Positions 1-14,300 of a stretch of DNA of 64,000 nucleotides are shown piece by piece. Positions within the stretch are counted from its first letter, which is position 1. Each line of letters begins with the position of its first letter. Made by a program: the position numbers and the translations under genes. Source of the stretch: Archilochus colubris (Eukaryota; Chordata; Aves; Apodiformes; Trochilidae); contig CM041084.1 of the NCBI GenBank assembly GCA_023079485.1, forward strand, positions 14,536,609-14,600,608. Direction: 5' to 3'. The notes under the pieces are model-generated. The model ran no database searches and was not told the DNA's origin. It saw only the letters and a list, made by a program, of their open reading frames with translations.

Positions 1-2010
1 TAAAGGCCCAAATTAAGATGTAAAACCAAAGCCTTGCCACATCTATTTAAAAATGGGCTAGTTGCAGTTCCTTTCATTTCCTTGCTTCCCTTTTGTTGCA
101 CTGGAAAATTAGTTTCTTTCCCTCTTTCCTTTGAAAACAGAAGGAACAATTGCTGGAGCTCCGAGTGTGACCATACAGCTGGAGGAAGGAAGGTTAGACA
201 GGAGAGGACCTTTCCTTGAAGGAAGCATGAGGTGAAGGGCAGTGCCACTGAGTTCCAGAATATTAGTTGTACCCTAGTGGTTAGGGGTTGTCTTTGGAAA
301 ATGAAAGTTGAAGATGTAGCTCAGTGGTTTTTCATTGCATCGTTGAGAGAAAAATAAAGTTGAACTTTCTACATGCAGGAAAATTTGATTATCACATAGC
401 AAAAGTTCTGCATCCATGAAAAATTACCAAATGAAAAATGCTGGCTGAACTGTGGAATTTGCATGAAAATTTAAGTACTTATAAATGGACTGTCCTGAGT
501 TCAGTTTTCTGAAGGCCTACTTGTGAGGTGCCACCAGATGCAGGTAAACAGCAGAATGAACAACTGGAGAAATACTGGTTGTCCAGAGGGTATAGCTTCA
601 TACAGGTAGATTAGTCCATACAGGAGGATTGCTGCTTCAGGAAAAGTAGTGATGTAAGCAGGCTGCATAAACTCCCAGACCGCTAAATCTTCAAGTATGT
701 TTATCCGCAGCTTAAGAGACAAGTTAGTCCAAACTGATGAAAATGGTGCAGATTAAAGTTGTGTACTTTGCGCTATTGCTGGATGCATTTTTACTGAGTA
801 TTTTACATTATTTTCTACCTACTTGTATATGATAGCTCATGATTACAAACAGTCAGAAGTTTGTTTTCCATGGATGTGTCTTGGGGATGTGGGTGGTAGG
901 CTTCTGAATAGAATTAACAAACCTATTGCTTGTTTTATTAGAGAGTTGGAGTAAGAGTACTGATGTATTTTTTTTTCTTTTCCCCAAAGGTTACCAAGAC
1001 ACACACACAAAGCCCCTGTGGCAAGAAAGAGATAATTTTAAATTATTAGGTAGTAATTTACAGGAAATAATTTCTTTACCAGTAATGGCTGAAAGCTGGG
1101 AGTTGAAGGAGCACTGACTGCATTGATCTTTATCAGAAGGAAGGTGGAGGAAGCAGAAGTAAACCTGTCATTGTTCTGTGTAGACCGCTCTGTGAACTGA
1201 AATACAGAAAGTAAGCAGTTACTTTACAGTAAGCAGTAAACTTTGGTAATCTGCAGCTATGAATCTGTAGGGTAAAAATGTCCAAAGCAATTGGTGAGCT
1301 AGGCTTGCCTTTAGTGCTGACCCAGGTCACACAGTTCAATTCTTTAAAAAAAAAATTATATATATATATACACACACATACATATATATATAAATTTTAA
1401 AATAGTTGCAATGGCAGAAATACACCAGAGATGCAGAATAGCAGCTTAACACGTTTGCCTGCTCAATGCAGTGGAGTTGTTCAGGAGGATCGCTGGGAAG
1501 AAAAGGAAAGGTAAGGTTTGCTTTTGCTTTTGCTGATACCCGTGCTGGTCTGAAGCAAGACGAGCCCTGTGAAGTTGAGGGAGCAGCCGTGAAGGGAGCG
1601 CAGCAGTCAGCAGGACGCGTGTTCCTCGCCATTAGGTGGCAGTCTGAAACAAGACAAAGTAGATGCCAGCCGGGATGTTTGTAACACTGCTAGAACCTTA
1701 GCTGCAGCTCTTCAGCGTGACCAGTGTTAGAGTGGAAGGATATATTTCAGCATAGCTGTTTTCCTTCACCATTTTGTGTTAGGATGTGCCACATCCTCAT
1801 GCATCATCTGCATACACATGCAGCAGCAAAATCACCAACATCCTATATTTGTTAAAACTGATATAGCCTGTTGTCTTATTTTAACACACCTGATGAAGGA
1901 ATCTCCCTAAAGAGACTGAAAGAGGCTTTCTGAGCGCATAGAGCTCCTCTGTCAGAGCTAGAATGAGTGATGTGGTCAGGGATGTAGGGAGCAATTTCCA
2001 TTCCAGTTGA
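1..2010. other. Intergenic, no gene seen
   Basis: AT-rich unique sequence. Open frames are short and resemble no family known to me. An AT/CA microsatellite lies near 1.36 kb. Nothing else is supported. Confidence 0.7.
1346..1392. repeat. A-run followed by (TA)n/(CA)n microsatellite
   Basis: A run of about ten A is followed by alternating TA, CACACACA and TA blocks. It is a compound dinucleotide repeat, prone to length variation. Confidence 0.9.
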
Positions 2011-2011
2011 T

Positions 2012-2080
2012 AAATCATAGAATCATGGAATTGGCTGGGTTGGAAGGGACCTCAGAGATCATCAAGTCCAACCCTTGTTT
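2012..2080 (-). mobile_element. CR1 LINE 3' end fragment
   Basis: The stretch AATCATAGAATCATGGAAT, followed by GGTTGGAAGGGACCTCAGAG and ATCATCAAGTCCAACCC, is the reverse complement of the CR1 3' terminus. The ATTCTATGATT repeat marks the 3' end at the left, so the element points to the minus strand. Only about 70 bases are recognisable, a 5'-truncated copy of the kind CR1 usually leaves. Confidence 0.88.
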
Positions 2081-5000
2081 GTGTTAACCTGAATCTAGGT
2101 ATTGGCTAGAACTGCCTTTCATTCAACAAGTGGTGGTAATAGGCAAGTTGGAAGAAGCTTAAAATCATAAAAGTGGGGCTTTGATGAAACTAACAGCACT
2201 ACATGACTAGTTTAAAATGAGGTGGGGGTTTTTTTCTTTGTCTCATAGCATTGGGATTTTCAAATATTTACATACAGAAGTCATTCATCCTGGTTGTATA
2301 CTAATGATCCTGAGGCAAGCAGTCTCAAGTCTGCTGGAGGCTTTTTTTTTTTTTTTTTTTAATGGCATGCCCTTCTCAAATCTTGCATAAGTGCAAATTA
2401 CAATGTTGGCTACCTTACCTTTTTGGAGATGTGATTACATAGGTATTTGTGGGATGTAATTGCTTCCCTTACTGTAGCTGAGGGTGTGCTGTTGATACCC
2501 AAGGTGTACTTGTGTTGCAGAACCTACACGCTGCTTACTGATTTTCCACTAATGGGATGCAATGGCTTGACAGTGGTAAAAATACATTCCTTTTCTCTCA
2601 GTTCCACTGTGATTTCCAATTTCCTATATTTAAGTGTTCAAACAATTCAGTCCTATGTATTCAGTCCTATTCAGCACTAACAGGCCTATGCTGATCTGGA
2701 CAATAAACATGAATAAAGTATTTCAGTGCCATTCAGCAGTGCTTAGCATGTTAGGTGTTCATTTTAAGTCCCCTCTCATTTTTTTACTCCCCTGCTGTAA
2801 AAGCAGCTGTGGGTTACAGCTTGATTGGCTGGTTTTATACCACAGGGTTGTCAGTGACATAAGCAGCATTTTTTCAAATCAGTAGCAGACAGGCCTGATG
2901 AGCAATGTGAGGCATTTACAGCAATCCTCTTATGTCAACACTCAGGTCTTGTATCTCTGGTCTTCAAGGATTATAAACCAGCAGCACTGTTAGAGATAAA
3001 ATGCTTTTCAATGAAGTCTGTAGACTTCCTATCCTTTCATTTGTAGTTTTCTGTGTCTTGCCAGTGTAAATCTGTCTGTAGCTGTCAGTAATACTTGCCT
3101 AGTTGATGTTTCTTCTCTTGATGGTTTCCATTCTTGAAAGATTATTTAATGAAGCAGAAACTAATGAGGTAGGCAGACCAGTTAATAGGGGCAAGTGTCA
3201 ACCATCTGGTAATGCTCTGGCACAAAGCCGCTGTTGACTACTTTTCCTTTGAGAGATGGTACTTCAGGCACTTCTTTGTGCCAAAAGAAGTTTTTTATTT
3301 GTGATACACTTGGGTTTTAATAAGCTTTCATTTTCCATATAGTGTGCTTGTTGTAAAGATGCCTGCAAAAAAGCAAACCCATATTAATCTGAACTATCCG
3401 GCCCCCATAAATCCTTCTGGAAGTGCAGGACTTGCAACTAAAAAAGCAGATATTACCTACATTGACTCACAGTAAGGAAAACAGTAGGTTAAAAACATTT
3501 AGCTAACAGAGAACAGAAATACAGAGTTTACAGATTCTTCACAGCTCAGGTACCATTGTACAGAAAATCAATAGTGTACCAAGAAATCTGTGTCTCTCCC
3601 AGCCATGCCACTAACCTGATTCTCACCCACTGGTCCTCCATGTGCTTTTTGCTTGCAGGTACCTACTCAGCAAACCATTGCCCTGCTTGAGATGCTGCCT
3701 TGAGACAACAATCACATTCAGCATCAGAGATACATGGGAGGGGCAGCAGATAACAGTAGGTACAAATAATAAAAAAGAAACTTCCATTGTCTTGCATCTC
3801 AGACAATGTTCACATTTTCTTACTGCTTTCTGGAGAGTTAGACTAACCCTGCTACAGGGAGCTGCTCTTCTGCCCCGTTTGCCTGCCAGGCCACGGGCTG
3901 ACTGCCTCCAGGTTCCTGAAAGGCACACAGTTTATTCAGTACTGAGATTCTCCAAAAGTTACCCAGTGTGCCCTTGAATAATCCCTTTGTTCCCCTCTGG
4001 AATAACATGCACATCGTAGTCAGATTATCCGTAATCAACTTTAATCAAGCTTTAAGATAAAGAAATATTTGCTTGGAACTGTAGGCTTGAAAAGCAGAAC
4101 AAAGTTATAACCGAAGAAAGCAACATCATGAAACAGAAGTCTAAATCCAGCTTCTCAGGGGCTGAGTTGGCACCATTGCCTGACTCCACAGAAACCATTC
4201 CCAGTGCAGATTTGACCTGAAATCTTCCTAAACCTGCACCTCTCCTGGCTCTGCTCAGCCTGACTGCCCATGTCCCTCAGAGCAGCCGCACTGGGCAGGC
4301 CGCACCTTCTCCCTTCTCAGCTACCTGTCCTTGTGCTGAGACATCACCGAGTAAAAGGTGGAACTTTGCACTTTCCCTCCTGCCTATTGTTGCACTTTCT
4401 GATCAGTGCATGGTATTTTTAAAGAGATCCTGCTCTTGACTTCAGCTAAGTTGTGAGGAGCAGCGTGTATACAGACCTGTAGCTTGGCTAGCTGAAATAA
4501 ACAAGGCAAGAAGAGTCAGGGGATCTAACAGGAAAGCTAAAATCATTCCCCTACATGGGTGTGAGGAAAGAGTTGTGAGCTGGCAGTTCCCCACAAACCA
4601 ATTTTTAGAAAGATTTCCCTCTATGCTGTCCAAGCACCAAAGGTTCCTGCTGACCCGTGGCAGCAGATGGGCGTCAGGTCTGACAGGGCAAGGTGGCTGA
4701 CCTGGCCTGTGAGGGGGCACGCCTTGCCCGGGAGGCCTGTGCTGATTTTCTGTGAGTTTATTCCTGTGAGTAAAAGCTTTATTGTCCCTCTTTCACAGGT
4801 AGCCGTGAGGGCCCTGTGACAGTATTTGGCACTGGTTCAGCTGATTCCAGGGCCCTGCAGCCACCATTTAAAGGGAGCTGTGCTCTGAAGGATTCAGCGT
4901 TGTGAGAATATCCGAGACTGGTGCTGAGAGCCTGTTTGATTCCATGTGCTATGGGGACCTGAGCACTGTCCCCAAGTGCCTACAGGGAGAACTGTGGCAG

Positions 5001-5199
5001 GTTCTCCTTCTGTAGAAAGCCATTCAAGCTACCAGAAGAACATACAATCTGCCGGGTATGTTCATTTATGGTTAGAATTACCAAAAGTCTGGTGGACTGT
5101 GGTTTCTAGTAATGATTAAATCAGGACTGGATGTTCTTCCAAAGAAACTATGGATTAGGTGAAGGGAGATTTATGCATAATCCAGTGGCATGCACAATA
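2081..5199. other. Intergenic, no gene seen
   Basis: Unique sequence with a poly(T) tract at 2342-2360. Two overlapping opposite-strand open frames near 3.6-3.98 kb show no family features. Nothing functional is supported. Confidence 0.7.
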
Positions 5200-5433
5200 C
5201 AGCAGATTCTGGTGCCCAATAACAGGACCAGGGCACAAACTGAAACACAGAGGGTTATATCTGAACATCAGGAAACACTTTTCACTGTGAGGGTCACTAA
5301 GCACTGGCACAGGTTGCCCAAAGAGGTTGTGGAGTCTTCATTCGTGGAGATCTACATGGTTCTAGGCAACCTGCTTTAGGGGTTGGACCAGATGGCTTCC
5401 AGAGTTCCCTTCCAACCTCAGTCATTCTGTAAT
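5200..5433 (+). mobile_element. CR1 LINE 3' end fragment
   Basis: Recognisable CR1 tail phrases run in order: TCTGGTGCCCAATAACAGG, CTGAACATCAGGAAACACTT, GCACTGGCACAGGTTGCCCA, GAGGTTGTGGAGTC, GGGGTTGGACCAGATGGC, CCCTTCCAACCTCA and CATTCTGTAAT. Compared with the consensus as I remember it, short pieces are missing after GTGGAGAT and before GGGGTTGGACC. It includes the last noncoding part and no reverse transcriptase. Confidence 0.9.
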
Positions 5434-8400
5434 CTTTCCTGGCCTCGGTATCTACTGAGACAACTCAGTTTCTTTAATTTCTTATTTTTGTGAAATCAGC
5501 AGCTCATAGGAACCATGCATTACAGACAACAGGATTTCATTCTGAATAGGTTCCAGTCCATCTGCTTCCAGAAATCAATATTCCAGTCACATGCTTCTAT
5601 TGGTTAAGGCTTGAACACATTCCAGATAATTATTGGTGAATCTAAGGCATTTTTTTGACAATTTAATACTGTCTAATTACAATTATTCCATGTATATCTG
5701 GTGCTGAACTTTAACAATCAAAACTGAGGTTTTGTTTTGTCTAAACATTACATAGCTAATGTAGTGTGAAATTATTTTTTGCCACAAAAAATTATGCTTA
5801 AGTTATACAAGAAAAGTAGAAGGAAATTATACCAGGGTGTTGCCTACATTGTCATTGATTTTTCTTGGCATATATGACCCATTTCTTTGAAATTTAATAT
5901 ATAAATCTGAAAAATAAAATATATCTTACACTGAAACATAAGAAGTGCTCCAGGTTTCAAGCACTAAAGATCTTACTGATTTCTCTGTATGAGTACATAG
6001 TGATGAAGTCAGTTTTGATTTGCAAGCGTGCATTACACTCTAAAAGTGTAGCAGTGAGATAGAAAATACATTACTGGAACCACTCTCCTAGGAACACCAA
6101 AACCTTGGCTGGCCTTGGCAGCTGTCATCCCTCTGTGTCCCAGTGCACAGTCACTGCATAAGCAATGGAGAAAGCTTGTAATTTTGAACTTTAAGATTAA
6201 AGTAATCCTTATTTACAGTTACACCCAGTGACCATTGTGCACAGGAAGAGGGTGATTATAAAAATACAGTTAGGGCAAGTCTTACAAGTCTTCCTTCCCT
6301 ACCTGACTGTAGCAGGATACATATTGCCCTCATTGGATTAGATAAACTGCAGCAATATCCTGCAGTGATGTAGAGAAAACCATTCCTTTTTAAAGTTTGT
6401 GCAGACTGGAGCTGTCATTTCTGGGGACAGAGTCATGGTCTTGGGAGCCTCTCTAGATTCTTGTAGGACCTGAAGTCTCAGAGGATTCCCCTGAAAGACA
6501 AGGCTGGCTGCTTAAAGCTGTTTCTCCTGATGCTGTATTTACACTCAAGGATCTCTTCTGTGGTGCCTGTCTGAACATCCACTGACCACCCTGTTCCTCT
6601 CTCTGGGTCTCCTGCAGGTGCTGGCTGAGGCAGTGGATGGCTCAGGCATCACTGCACCCTGTACGGCCATGAGAAGGGCAGAGGCTGAGTGTGCCCAGAG
6701 GTGCAGGTGAGGTAGAAGAGGAAGTGGCCTGGGAGTCTGTGATATCTGCATCACTTGATGGGTGTTCATCTGCAGCCTGAGTGTGATTATACCCACAAGA
6801 TTATACATCCACAAGTAACAGCTACTGCTCAGTAATGTTTCTTTGCTCCACTTATCAGGGGAATCTGTCTCTGCACTAACAAACTCTTGCACCAAATTCA
6901 AAACCCTCAGTTTTGAAGCCCTGAGGCTACATTGCAGCAGACAGCTGTAATTTCAGAGCAAAAAACATTTATTTTGTATAAAAATATACATACAGTCAGC
7001 AGAAGGACAGTTCTGGAAAAGATGAGAGTAGATCCAACTTGAGAGGCAGGATGCTATTTTATCATCAAAACAAGAGCAGAAACATAATGTCTCAGTTTTT
7101 CAGTCAATCTGAGACAAGCATTAGAGGAGATGGTTGCAGTGAATCTCCCAATCTGGCCAACACTTTTGTAAAGCATTTAGATTTTTCTAGTCCCTTCTTC
7201 AAAGGCAACATATAGTTTTGAAATATCTTTAAGTAGCATCAAGGACATAATGTTCCAGTCCTGCATCCCTGATGTATCAATTAACTTGAGTGGCTTGGAA
7301 AGCTTACCTTGAAGTTGTGCACATAATGTTGACATTAAAAAAGAAAATGCTGCCAACATTTGTTAAAGTGCCAAAATGAAAGTGCTCTGTTCAGGCTCAC
7401 TTCAGCCACCTCATTGTTCCCATCCTATCTCACAGGATAATCAGAAAGTGTCTGGGCAATTCTCCACCCTTTCCTCATTTTCTTTGCAGGGAAGCATGAG
7501 ATCAGCAGCTTTCTTCTTTTGTTCATTTTTGTCCTTTGCATGACTGCTACTTGTTTTGATTTATTAGAATTTTTTTCTTAAATAGAAAAAAAAAAAAAAA
7601 AAGGGGGCATGTAATGCAGAAATACCTGCAGCCTAGGGAAGCTGTCTCCTGAGACCCCCTATAGCCAGGTTTACTCTACAGAATCATTTAGAGCTCTTAA
7701 ATTGTAGGATGCTGCTCTGAATTGTGCCGTACAAATTTCCTCCAGACTTTAGAGACAGCACAGGGAGATTAACCTGGCTTGGCTATAGAAAGCCTTTGTG
7801 AATACCACTGTAGTGATTAGCAGGTTTATAATTGCTAATTTGGTATTCAGTGTTCAGTGATGTCTCTGGAAGTAGGAGGTGTTTGTGGTGTAGAAATGTT
7901 TACATAAAGCTCCCAGCCAGCCAGGAAACATTCAAAGACCCAAGTCTGTTGTTGCCAGGAAATAAATCCCCTGCTTATAACATATGAAGATAAGAGACAA
8001 TAATAGCAACTAAAAGCTAGAATTCTGTGGTCTGCAAGATTTAAGAGTGACAACATTTTAACAAAATAGGAAGTACAGTCTGAGTTACTACATTTATTAC
8101 TTTCTGTAACTAAGGGACTGTGACCTGTTTTAGAAAGTTTGGTCACCATTCCAAGTCAACTTTGTAAGGATTTTGGCAATATTAGATGACAAACTACATG
8201 TATCATATTTATTTCTCATGTAAAAATCAGGAATTTTATCTTTACTACCAAACCCACAAGTGCTAGCTAGGAAAAACTCTTGATGCAGGATTCCTTTTGG
8301 TAAAACTTCCTGTGCTTTACTCAGGCTAATTCTGATGTTGCAGTTATCAGTCCCTTCCCTGCCTTGCTTTCCCAGCTGTGCAGCAAACAGGCTAATGACA

Positions 8401-11085
8401 TAAATTAAATGGAGTAAGAGCTTCTGGCCTTAAGCTACTGTCCAAGTCAAGAAAAGCCAACAAGAAAAGTGCCTGAAGTCATGGGCAATCTCTGTTCTGG
8501 TAGTACAATGTGCACTTTTAGCTAGAAGCAGAACAAGAAAATGAAAGAACATCAGGTCAGATGAGTCCCCAGCCTTAAATCCCAGGCATTGACTTTAACG
8601 AGACTTCTTTGGTACATCTAGCAGCAAAATGACAGAGAGGGTGATATTTCCATTATGATTCTTTTTTCTCAGCTTCAGAGGTACCTGTCATTGCTACCCT
8701 GCATTGTCTCTTTTGTGAATTCCCATTATTTTGTATCTTATTTCGAACCATTACCTGGAGTAATTTTTATTATTCTCTCAAATCTGCTAAAGTATATAGG
8801 CTGCATATGCAGTGTAATCTGACAAGATTAGCAAAAATGACAAATATCCAGCTGTTAAACTTTTCTGTGTTCATCTTTTCATCTGTGCTTGGTAATTGTA
8901 ACAGTTGGCTTCCATTCTCCCCATTTTATATTCCTTCCCCTCCCTCCCTGGCAGATAGTTGCTCTCCACATAGAGATCTAAGCAGGAAGCAAAGCAAGGC
9001 AAGCTTTCCACCTTCTGGTTGTACCAAGGATTCCTGTGATGTTCAGGGAAGTTGAGTTCTACCTTGGAGTGTCTAGGACTCTGTCTATGGGTTTAGTGGA
9101 TTTCAGTTGCATTGCGTGAGGGATTACCCTAATCTTCAGGTATGTGTAGCAGAGTTAGTTCACCTTGTAATCCATATTTAGCAAAAGCCTTTCAACACAC
9201 TTCTGTAGTGCAACTGAATAAGAATAGAAGGTTCTGGGTTAAGAATAGAAGTACACTGGATTTTAGAGCCCAGTCATTATGCATGATACTGATTTCTGTC
9301 TGTATGTTACTGCCTTGAAATGTGAATGGGTTACAAGGAGGAACTCTAAGCAAAATGGTCAAGCAATAAGGAATAAAATAGTGGTCTATAGGTAGAAGCT
9401 AATTTAGTGTGCTATGATTGTATCAAACACAATCTCATAGGAAATGTCTTGCTAGAGAAAATAATAAGAAACGTGCTTTATTGCTGTGAAAATTCTCCCC
9501 ATCATATACCTGAAGGAGGCAAGGTAATATGATAAAGAACAAAAACAGCTAGTATAAAAAAAATTCAAATCAGAGCATCAGCATTTGTTTCTGTGTGGCT
9601 TCTCTTGAATTCCTTTTCTGCTCTGTATGAGTTTCTGATACATCTTCAGCTTCCATTACACATTTACACTTTCTCCTCTGAAACTAGATTAGAAGTTCGG
9701 TAACCCTTGTGGTCAATATTTCTTCCTTTGATTGTTTTCTCACATAAATGTTCATTGAATACACTTTGGCTCTGAGGTTTAGAGAACATCACTCAGATGC
9801 AGAATATCTGATTGATTTGATACACATCAAGTAGTTATGCCAAATCAGTGCTGGGTTTTCAAATTCTAGATCCAGTTTATATGTGGTTACCTAGCAAAGC
9901 AAACCAGGCCTTTATACATCTCAGCATCTACTGTTTGTGAGTAATTGACTATGTAAATATCCATGGCCTAATATACATTTCCTTTCTCATTATATCATAA
10001 TATAATATATATTATAATATAATAATATAATATTATATATCATAATATATGGGAGACTGAATTTGTTCTGTGTTGAAAATTTCACCCTTTGTTTTAGTCA
10101 TTTGAACACATGTAGGGCAGTTGTAGCAAACCTGTTGTGTTTTAACTTTGCCCCACACTTAAAAATATGTGATCTCTGTTCAGTTCCCTGCAACTTCAAC
10201 CATTCAGAGTGATGTTTCTCATCGTAAATATCCACCAGGGAGCCCGGTTTTAAACATGTTAGTAAAGCTCAGCATGTTCACCTCAGCCAGAGCCTGAATT
10301 GCAGCTGCTGTGCTCCTCACCCCACACTGGAAAGCAAACCAGAGGATGTACAAGGCACAAGGCACCTGAGGAGTGAGATGGGATGTGTTTTGTTGGCAAT
10401 ATGGTCAAAATTAAGAATTTCAAAAGAAGAGTTTCCTGAGTTTTGTTTGATTTAACATTTTACTTGTGCTCTAGAGATAATCAGTATCATTTGTATCTTG
10501 GAAAGTAAAACATATGCTCAGGCTCATCAAGGGCATTTTTTATTTCCATTAACAGCAGCCTCCTTATGTGTAGGATCTGTCAGGAGCAGACTCTCATTCC
10601 AGCCAATACATCTACACTTTTGTGTGGGCAAACATGAGCATAGCCTTGATAGCCACGATAACCACTGCCCCTCAGGGGCATGGCTGGCTAGCAAAAGAGC
10701 ACAGAGTCCTTTCTGTGAAAGTCTTTTGTCACTGTATGGAGGGGGAGAAGAGAGGGGGAAGGAGGAGAAGATTGTCCTAAGAATAGGGTAAACACTGAAC
10801 AAACCTTGAAAATTAAAATTAAGTGCCTCTATTGCATTTTCCTTGGCGCCGATGTCCTTTTTGCGGGAGCACAGCCTTTGGCAAGCTGCTGGGAAAAGTG
10901 CTTTGTCAGACTGCTCATCTTGGTGCTCTGGAGCAATGCCTGACTGTGGCTGGTGACAGCAATCAGATGCCACCAGCCAAAGCCACTTTGAAGCATTTTT
11001 ATATCTAGTGTATCAAACTGTTCATCCTTGTTTCTCTCCTGGTGTATGGTCCATAGTTCAATCCTGCCAGGCTGCTCACAATCAC
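5434..11085. other. Intergenic, no gene seen
   Basis: Mostly AT-rich unique DNA, with a poly(A) run at 7586-7602 and an AT-rich inverted-repeat tract near 10.0 kb. The longest open frames (6545-6901 and 10527-10973, both minus) are not recognisable and lie within chance expectation. Confidence 0.65.
9991..10048. repeat. AT-rich imperfect inverted repeat
   Basis: Almost pure A/T with ATATAATAT-type units that read similarly on both strands. It is probably a slippage-prone AT microsatellite able to extrude a hairpin. Confidence 0.8.
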
Positions 11086-11310
11086 AGTCTCACAGAATCA
11101 GTGAAGCTGGGGGTGACCTTGAGATCATCCAGTCCAACCCCCATGCAGGATTGCCTGGAGCACATTACACATCATTTTCTCCAGGTCAGGTTTTAATATC
11201 CACAGCCTCCTTAGGCAGCCTGTTCCAGTGCTTTGACTCTTTTTTTCCTGTGCTTTCTCTAGATTTGTCCATCTTGAGGATGCACAGGTTGACTGTTGCC
11301 CCTTCTGCTT
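11086..11310 (-). mobile_element. CR1 LINE 3' portion
   Basis: The left end starts TCACAGAATCAGTGAAG. It continues through GAGATCATCCAGTCCAACCC and TTAGGCAGCCTGTTCCAGTG to GTTGACTGTTGCCCCTTCTG. These are reverse complements of successive CR1 3' UTR blocks, so the element is on the minus strand. About 225 bases are kept, with divergence and small gaps indicating an old insertion. Confidence 0.88.
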
Positions 11311-14300
11311 TACCTTGTTGTTTTGTTTGACATAGACAAAATTGTTATAGATGAGGTGTTTTCTGTAGGCTCAAAGCATTGCAGGAGGGTGCAGAGGCTT
11401 GCCTTGAGGACATTGTCTCTTTGCAGCACAGGCCAGAGCTTAACAAAGTTTTTTATTTTAGCCATTTGGTAGCATGATAGTGCACAGTTGGTCTCAAACC
11501 AGGTCCTGAAACAGCTGGATCACCATTATTGTGAAGCCAGTCACCACAACTGCTATTAATATGGGCTTCTGTAAGCAGACACATCAGGTTTGGTAAGTGA
11601 TACAATCTCAGCACTGAAAAAAAATAACAAAATGTGCTTCAATTTAAGATTAGGTTTTTAACAGAGCCAACACAAGATATAACCGCTCCCTTTCAATTTT
11701 TGCATTTTCATCTTCTACCTCAGGCCTAATGGTACTAAAGAGATCCCACACCTTTGCATCATGTAGCTATAGGAAAAAATATTAAATGTTTCACATAAGT
11801 AAAGGTACAAAAAGCTGGATTATATGAGGCAATGAATCCAGCTTTGTTATTATGTCCTTGCTGACAGCCTCAGAAAACCTTCCCACAGAGTAAGTCAAGT
11901 GATGACAAAGATGATTTATCAGGGATAAAACTCCTTTCAATCCTTGTAAATCACAATGATAAGAGAAGTCTCTGGAATTTTCCACAGAGGAATTGTGGCC
12001 TCATCAGCGATCAACAGAAAGAGGCAAGGAACAAGACTCCAAGCAGTAAGAAAAATAGCATGCAGGAAAACTCCTCCTAAAATTAAGTACCAGGAAACAC
12101 AATAATCTACTTGGGATGAAGGCCCACTGTGCATATATCAGCGAAGATGCTGAATTTGTAATGAGAATACAAAAATTCTTGCTAACACTTGGAAACCTTT
12201 CACTGCTGCTCACAATGATTGCAGTGCAGATCAGCCTGAAAGAACCTGGATGTCAAATGTTGTACACAGAGTCATCTGTCAGCAGGAAGAACAAGTTTGT
12301 CAGGAGTGCTAAATGTCTTCAGATCTGCCTTTTTTAACAAGACTTCTACATTTAACATGGAATTTTCTTTCTATATCTTACTATACTATATTCAGCTATG
12401 CCAGATCAACCAACCTTCAATGATGAGATTATTGCTAAAAAAACTATACTAAAATTGCACTCACTAGTGTATAGAAACCTGACAAGACTTTGTGCCTTAT
12501 TAGAAACAGACTGTTTCAATATAAAATGTGACACAATATATAGCTTCTTTCTCAATTCCTGCAGAGTTTTGTGGATACTAGGAAAATCTACCTTTCAGTT
12601 ATGCTTCATCTAATAGAAATTAGGGTGAAAATATTTGACTTGGATTATATACAGAAGATAACCCAGCTGGTAGCTTTCCAACTTGTCAGGAACATTAAGC
12701 CCATTCCCCAAAATAAAGTGCTTGTTCATTTTCATCTGTCTGCTGAGGCTGACCACCCTGTTACAGTAAGATGGGAAAAGACTGATTCATCAGCAGCCAC
12801 AAAGACCAGGCCCCAGAATAACTCAGCAGAGATTAGGCTTTGAGTTGGCACAGTGCCTGGGAGTGAATTACATCTGTGCTGTCAGACTGAGTGGCCTTTT
12901 TCATATGGCTCTTACTATATATTCCTACAGTGACTTAGTATCTTATACCATCTACTTGCTTTTTGCCTCAAATACCAATATCATAACTATTAGAAGATTT
13001 CTGGTAGTTATGACATGTTTGGCAAAGAGAAGCCTCATCTCTCTTTTTTAGTTTGACTTCTATGCCCCTCTTCCCTAGTCACTTTTTATTAATTTTGCAG
13101 ACCTTTGTCCTTCCCGGTCCATTTTCTGGTACAGATTTGTAGCAAATCATTGTGAATGTAGCTGCTTTACCAGCTCTCAGGCTTGAGAAGACTTCAGTGA
13201 AAGTACAGGAAGGGGAGTTTTATCCGGAAAAGCACAAAGATTACATGAGAAATATTTAGAACAAAATGTTGACTTGAAACTGCCAGGAGACTGACTCTAT
13301 ACTGGTCAGAACAGAAGCTCCACTGTTTGATAGCAGCTATCACTCCATGAAAAGAAAAGGAGTGGTTATTCATCAAGGCTGTGTGCCAGGCCTTTATGAG
13401 CTGACATTCCTGGTGAAGACACAACAGATATCAGGACACTTCAGTAGAGAAGTTATTGCATGGGACAGCAGCATCGAGCTCTGTAACTTGGTGTCTGTCC
13501 AGAAAGCATGACTGACTTAGGAGCAGTGAGCAAGGCTGCTTCTAGTGCTGGTGAAGTATCTTGTGTACCTTTTTTTCCTTTCAGCAGGTTTTATTCAGGA
13601 TATGGCAAATGGGATCATTGTAACCTCCTCTTAGCTTCCATCTGCTGGCAGAGACATTATTTTTGGCTGCAATGGCACTATTGCTTTAAATAATTTAGAT
13701 TGAAAACCTTCAAGATTAATTTCACAGAGAGGCCTGCAGTGGAAATCATAATGTTTCCTGTAGCATCCTGCTCTGGGACAGTATCTAGAAGGAAGACAAA
13801 AACCTGAGCTCAGCTCTCCCTCCACCCTGCAGGTAAGGAAAGCCTGTGCACAGCTTCCTGAGAAACTCAGCTCTGATCTGCAATGCAGTACAGGTTTCTG
13901 ACCTAACTTCAGATTAACTGGCTAAGGCTAGATATCAGGCTTGGGTTCATGGGACTCAGTAGATCTGCTTGTCCTGTCCCAGGAGCTGTTTTGCTTCCGT
14001 GGTGTGAGACACAAAATGGTTTCAAGCTATTGAGGGTGTGTGTTCAGGGGAGAGAAAAGCAAAGAAAGGGAGCAGGACATCAAGATGCAAAGCTTATGGG
14101 AACCAGACCAGGGATCTTTAAATCTGCTTCCTGTTTAATTTAACTTATTTTATTTGCAATAACCAATTTGCATTTGAAATACAGATTTTACCATATACTT
14201 CTATTGGTTTAGTCCTCGGGCTGAGCCCTAGCAATTAAAAAAATCATGGCAGGCTGAAAACAAATAAAAAGCCTCACAGATTGTGCCCTTGGCTCTGAGC

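Noticed and set aside
10527..10973. 148-codon minus-strand open frame
   Set aside because: There is no recognisable motif and no flanking splice sites or promoter. A frame of this length is expected by chance in roughly 30 kb of intergenic DNA, and another frame overlaps it on the + strand.
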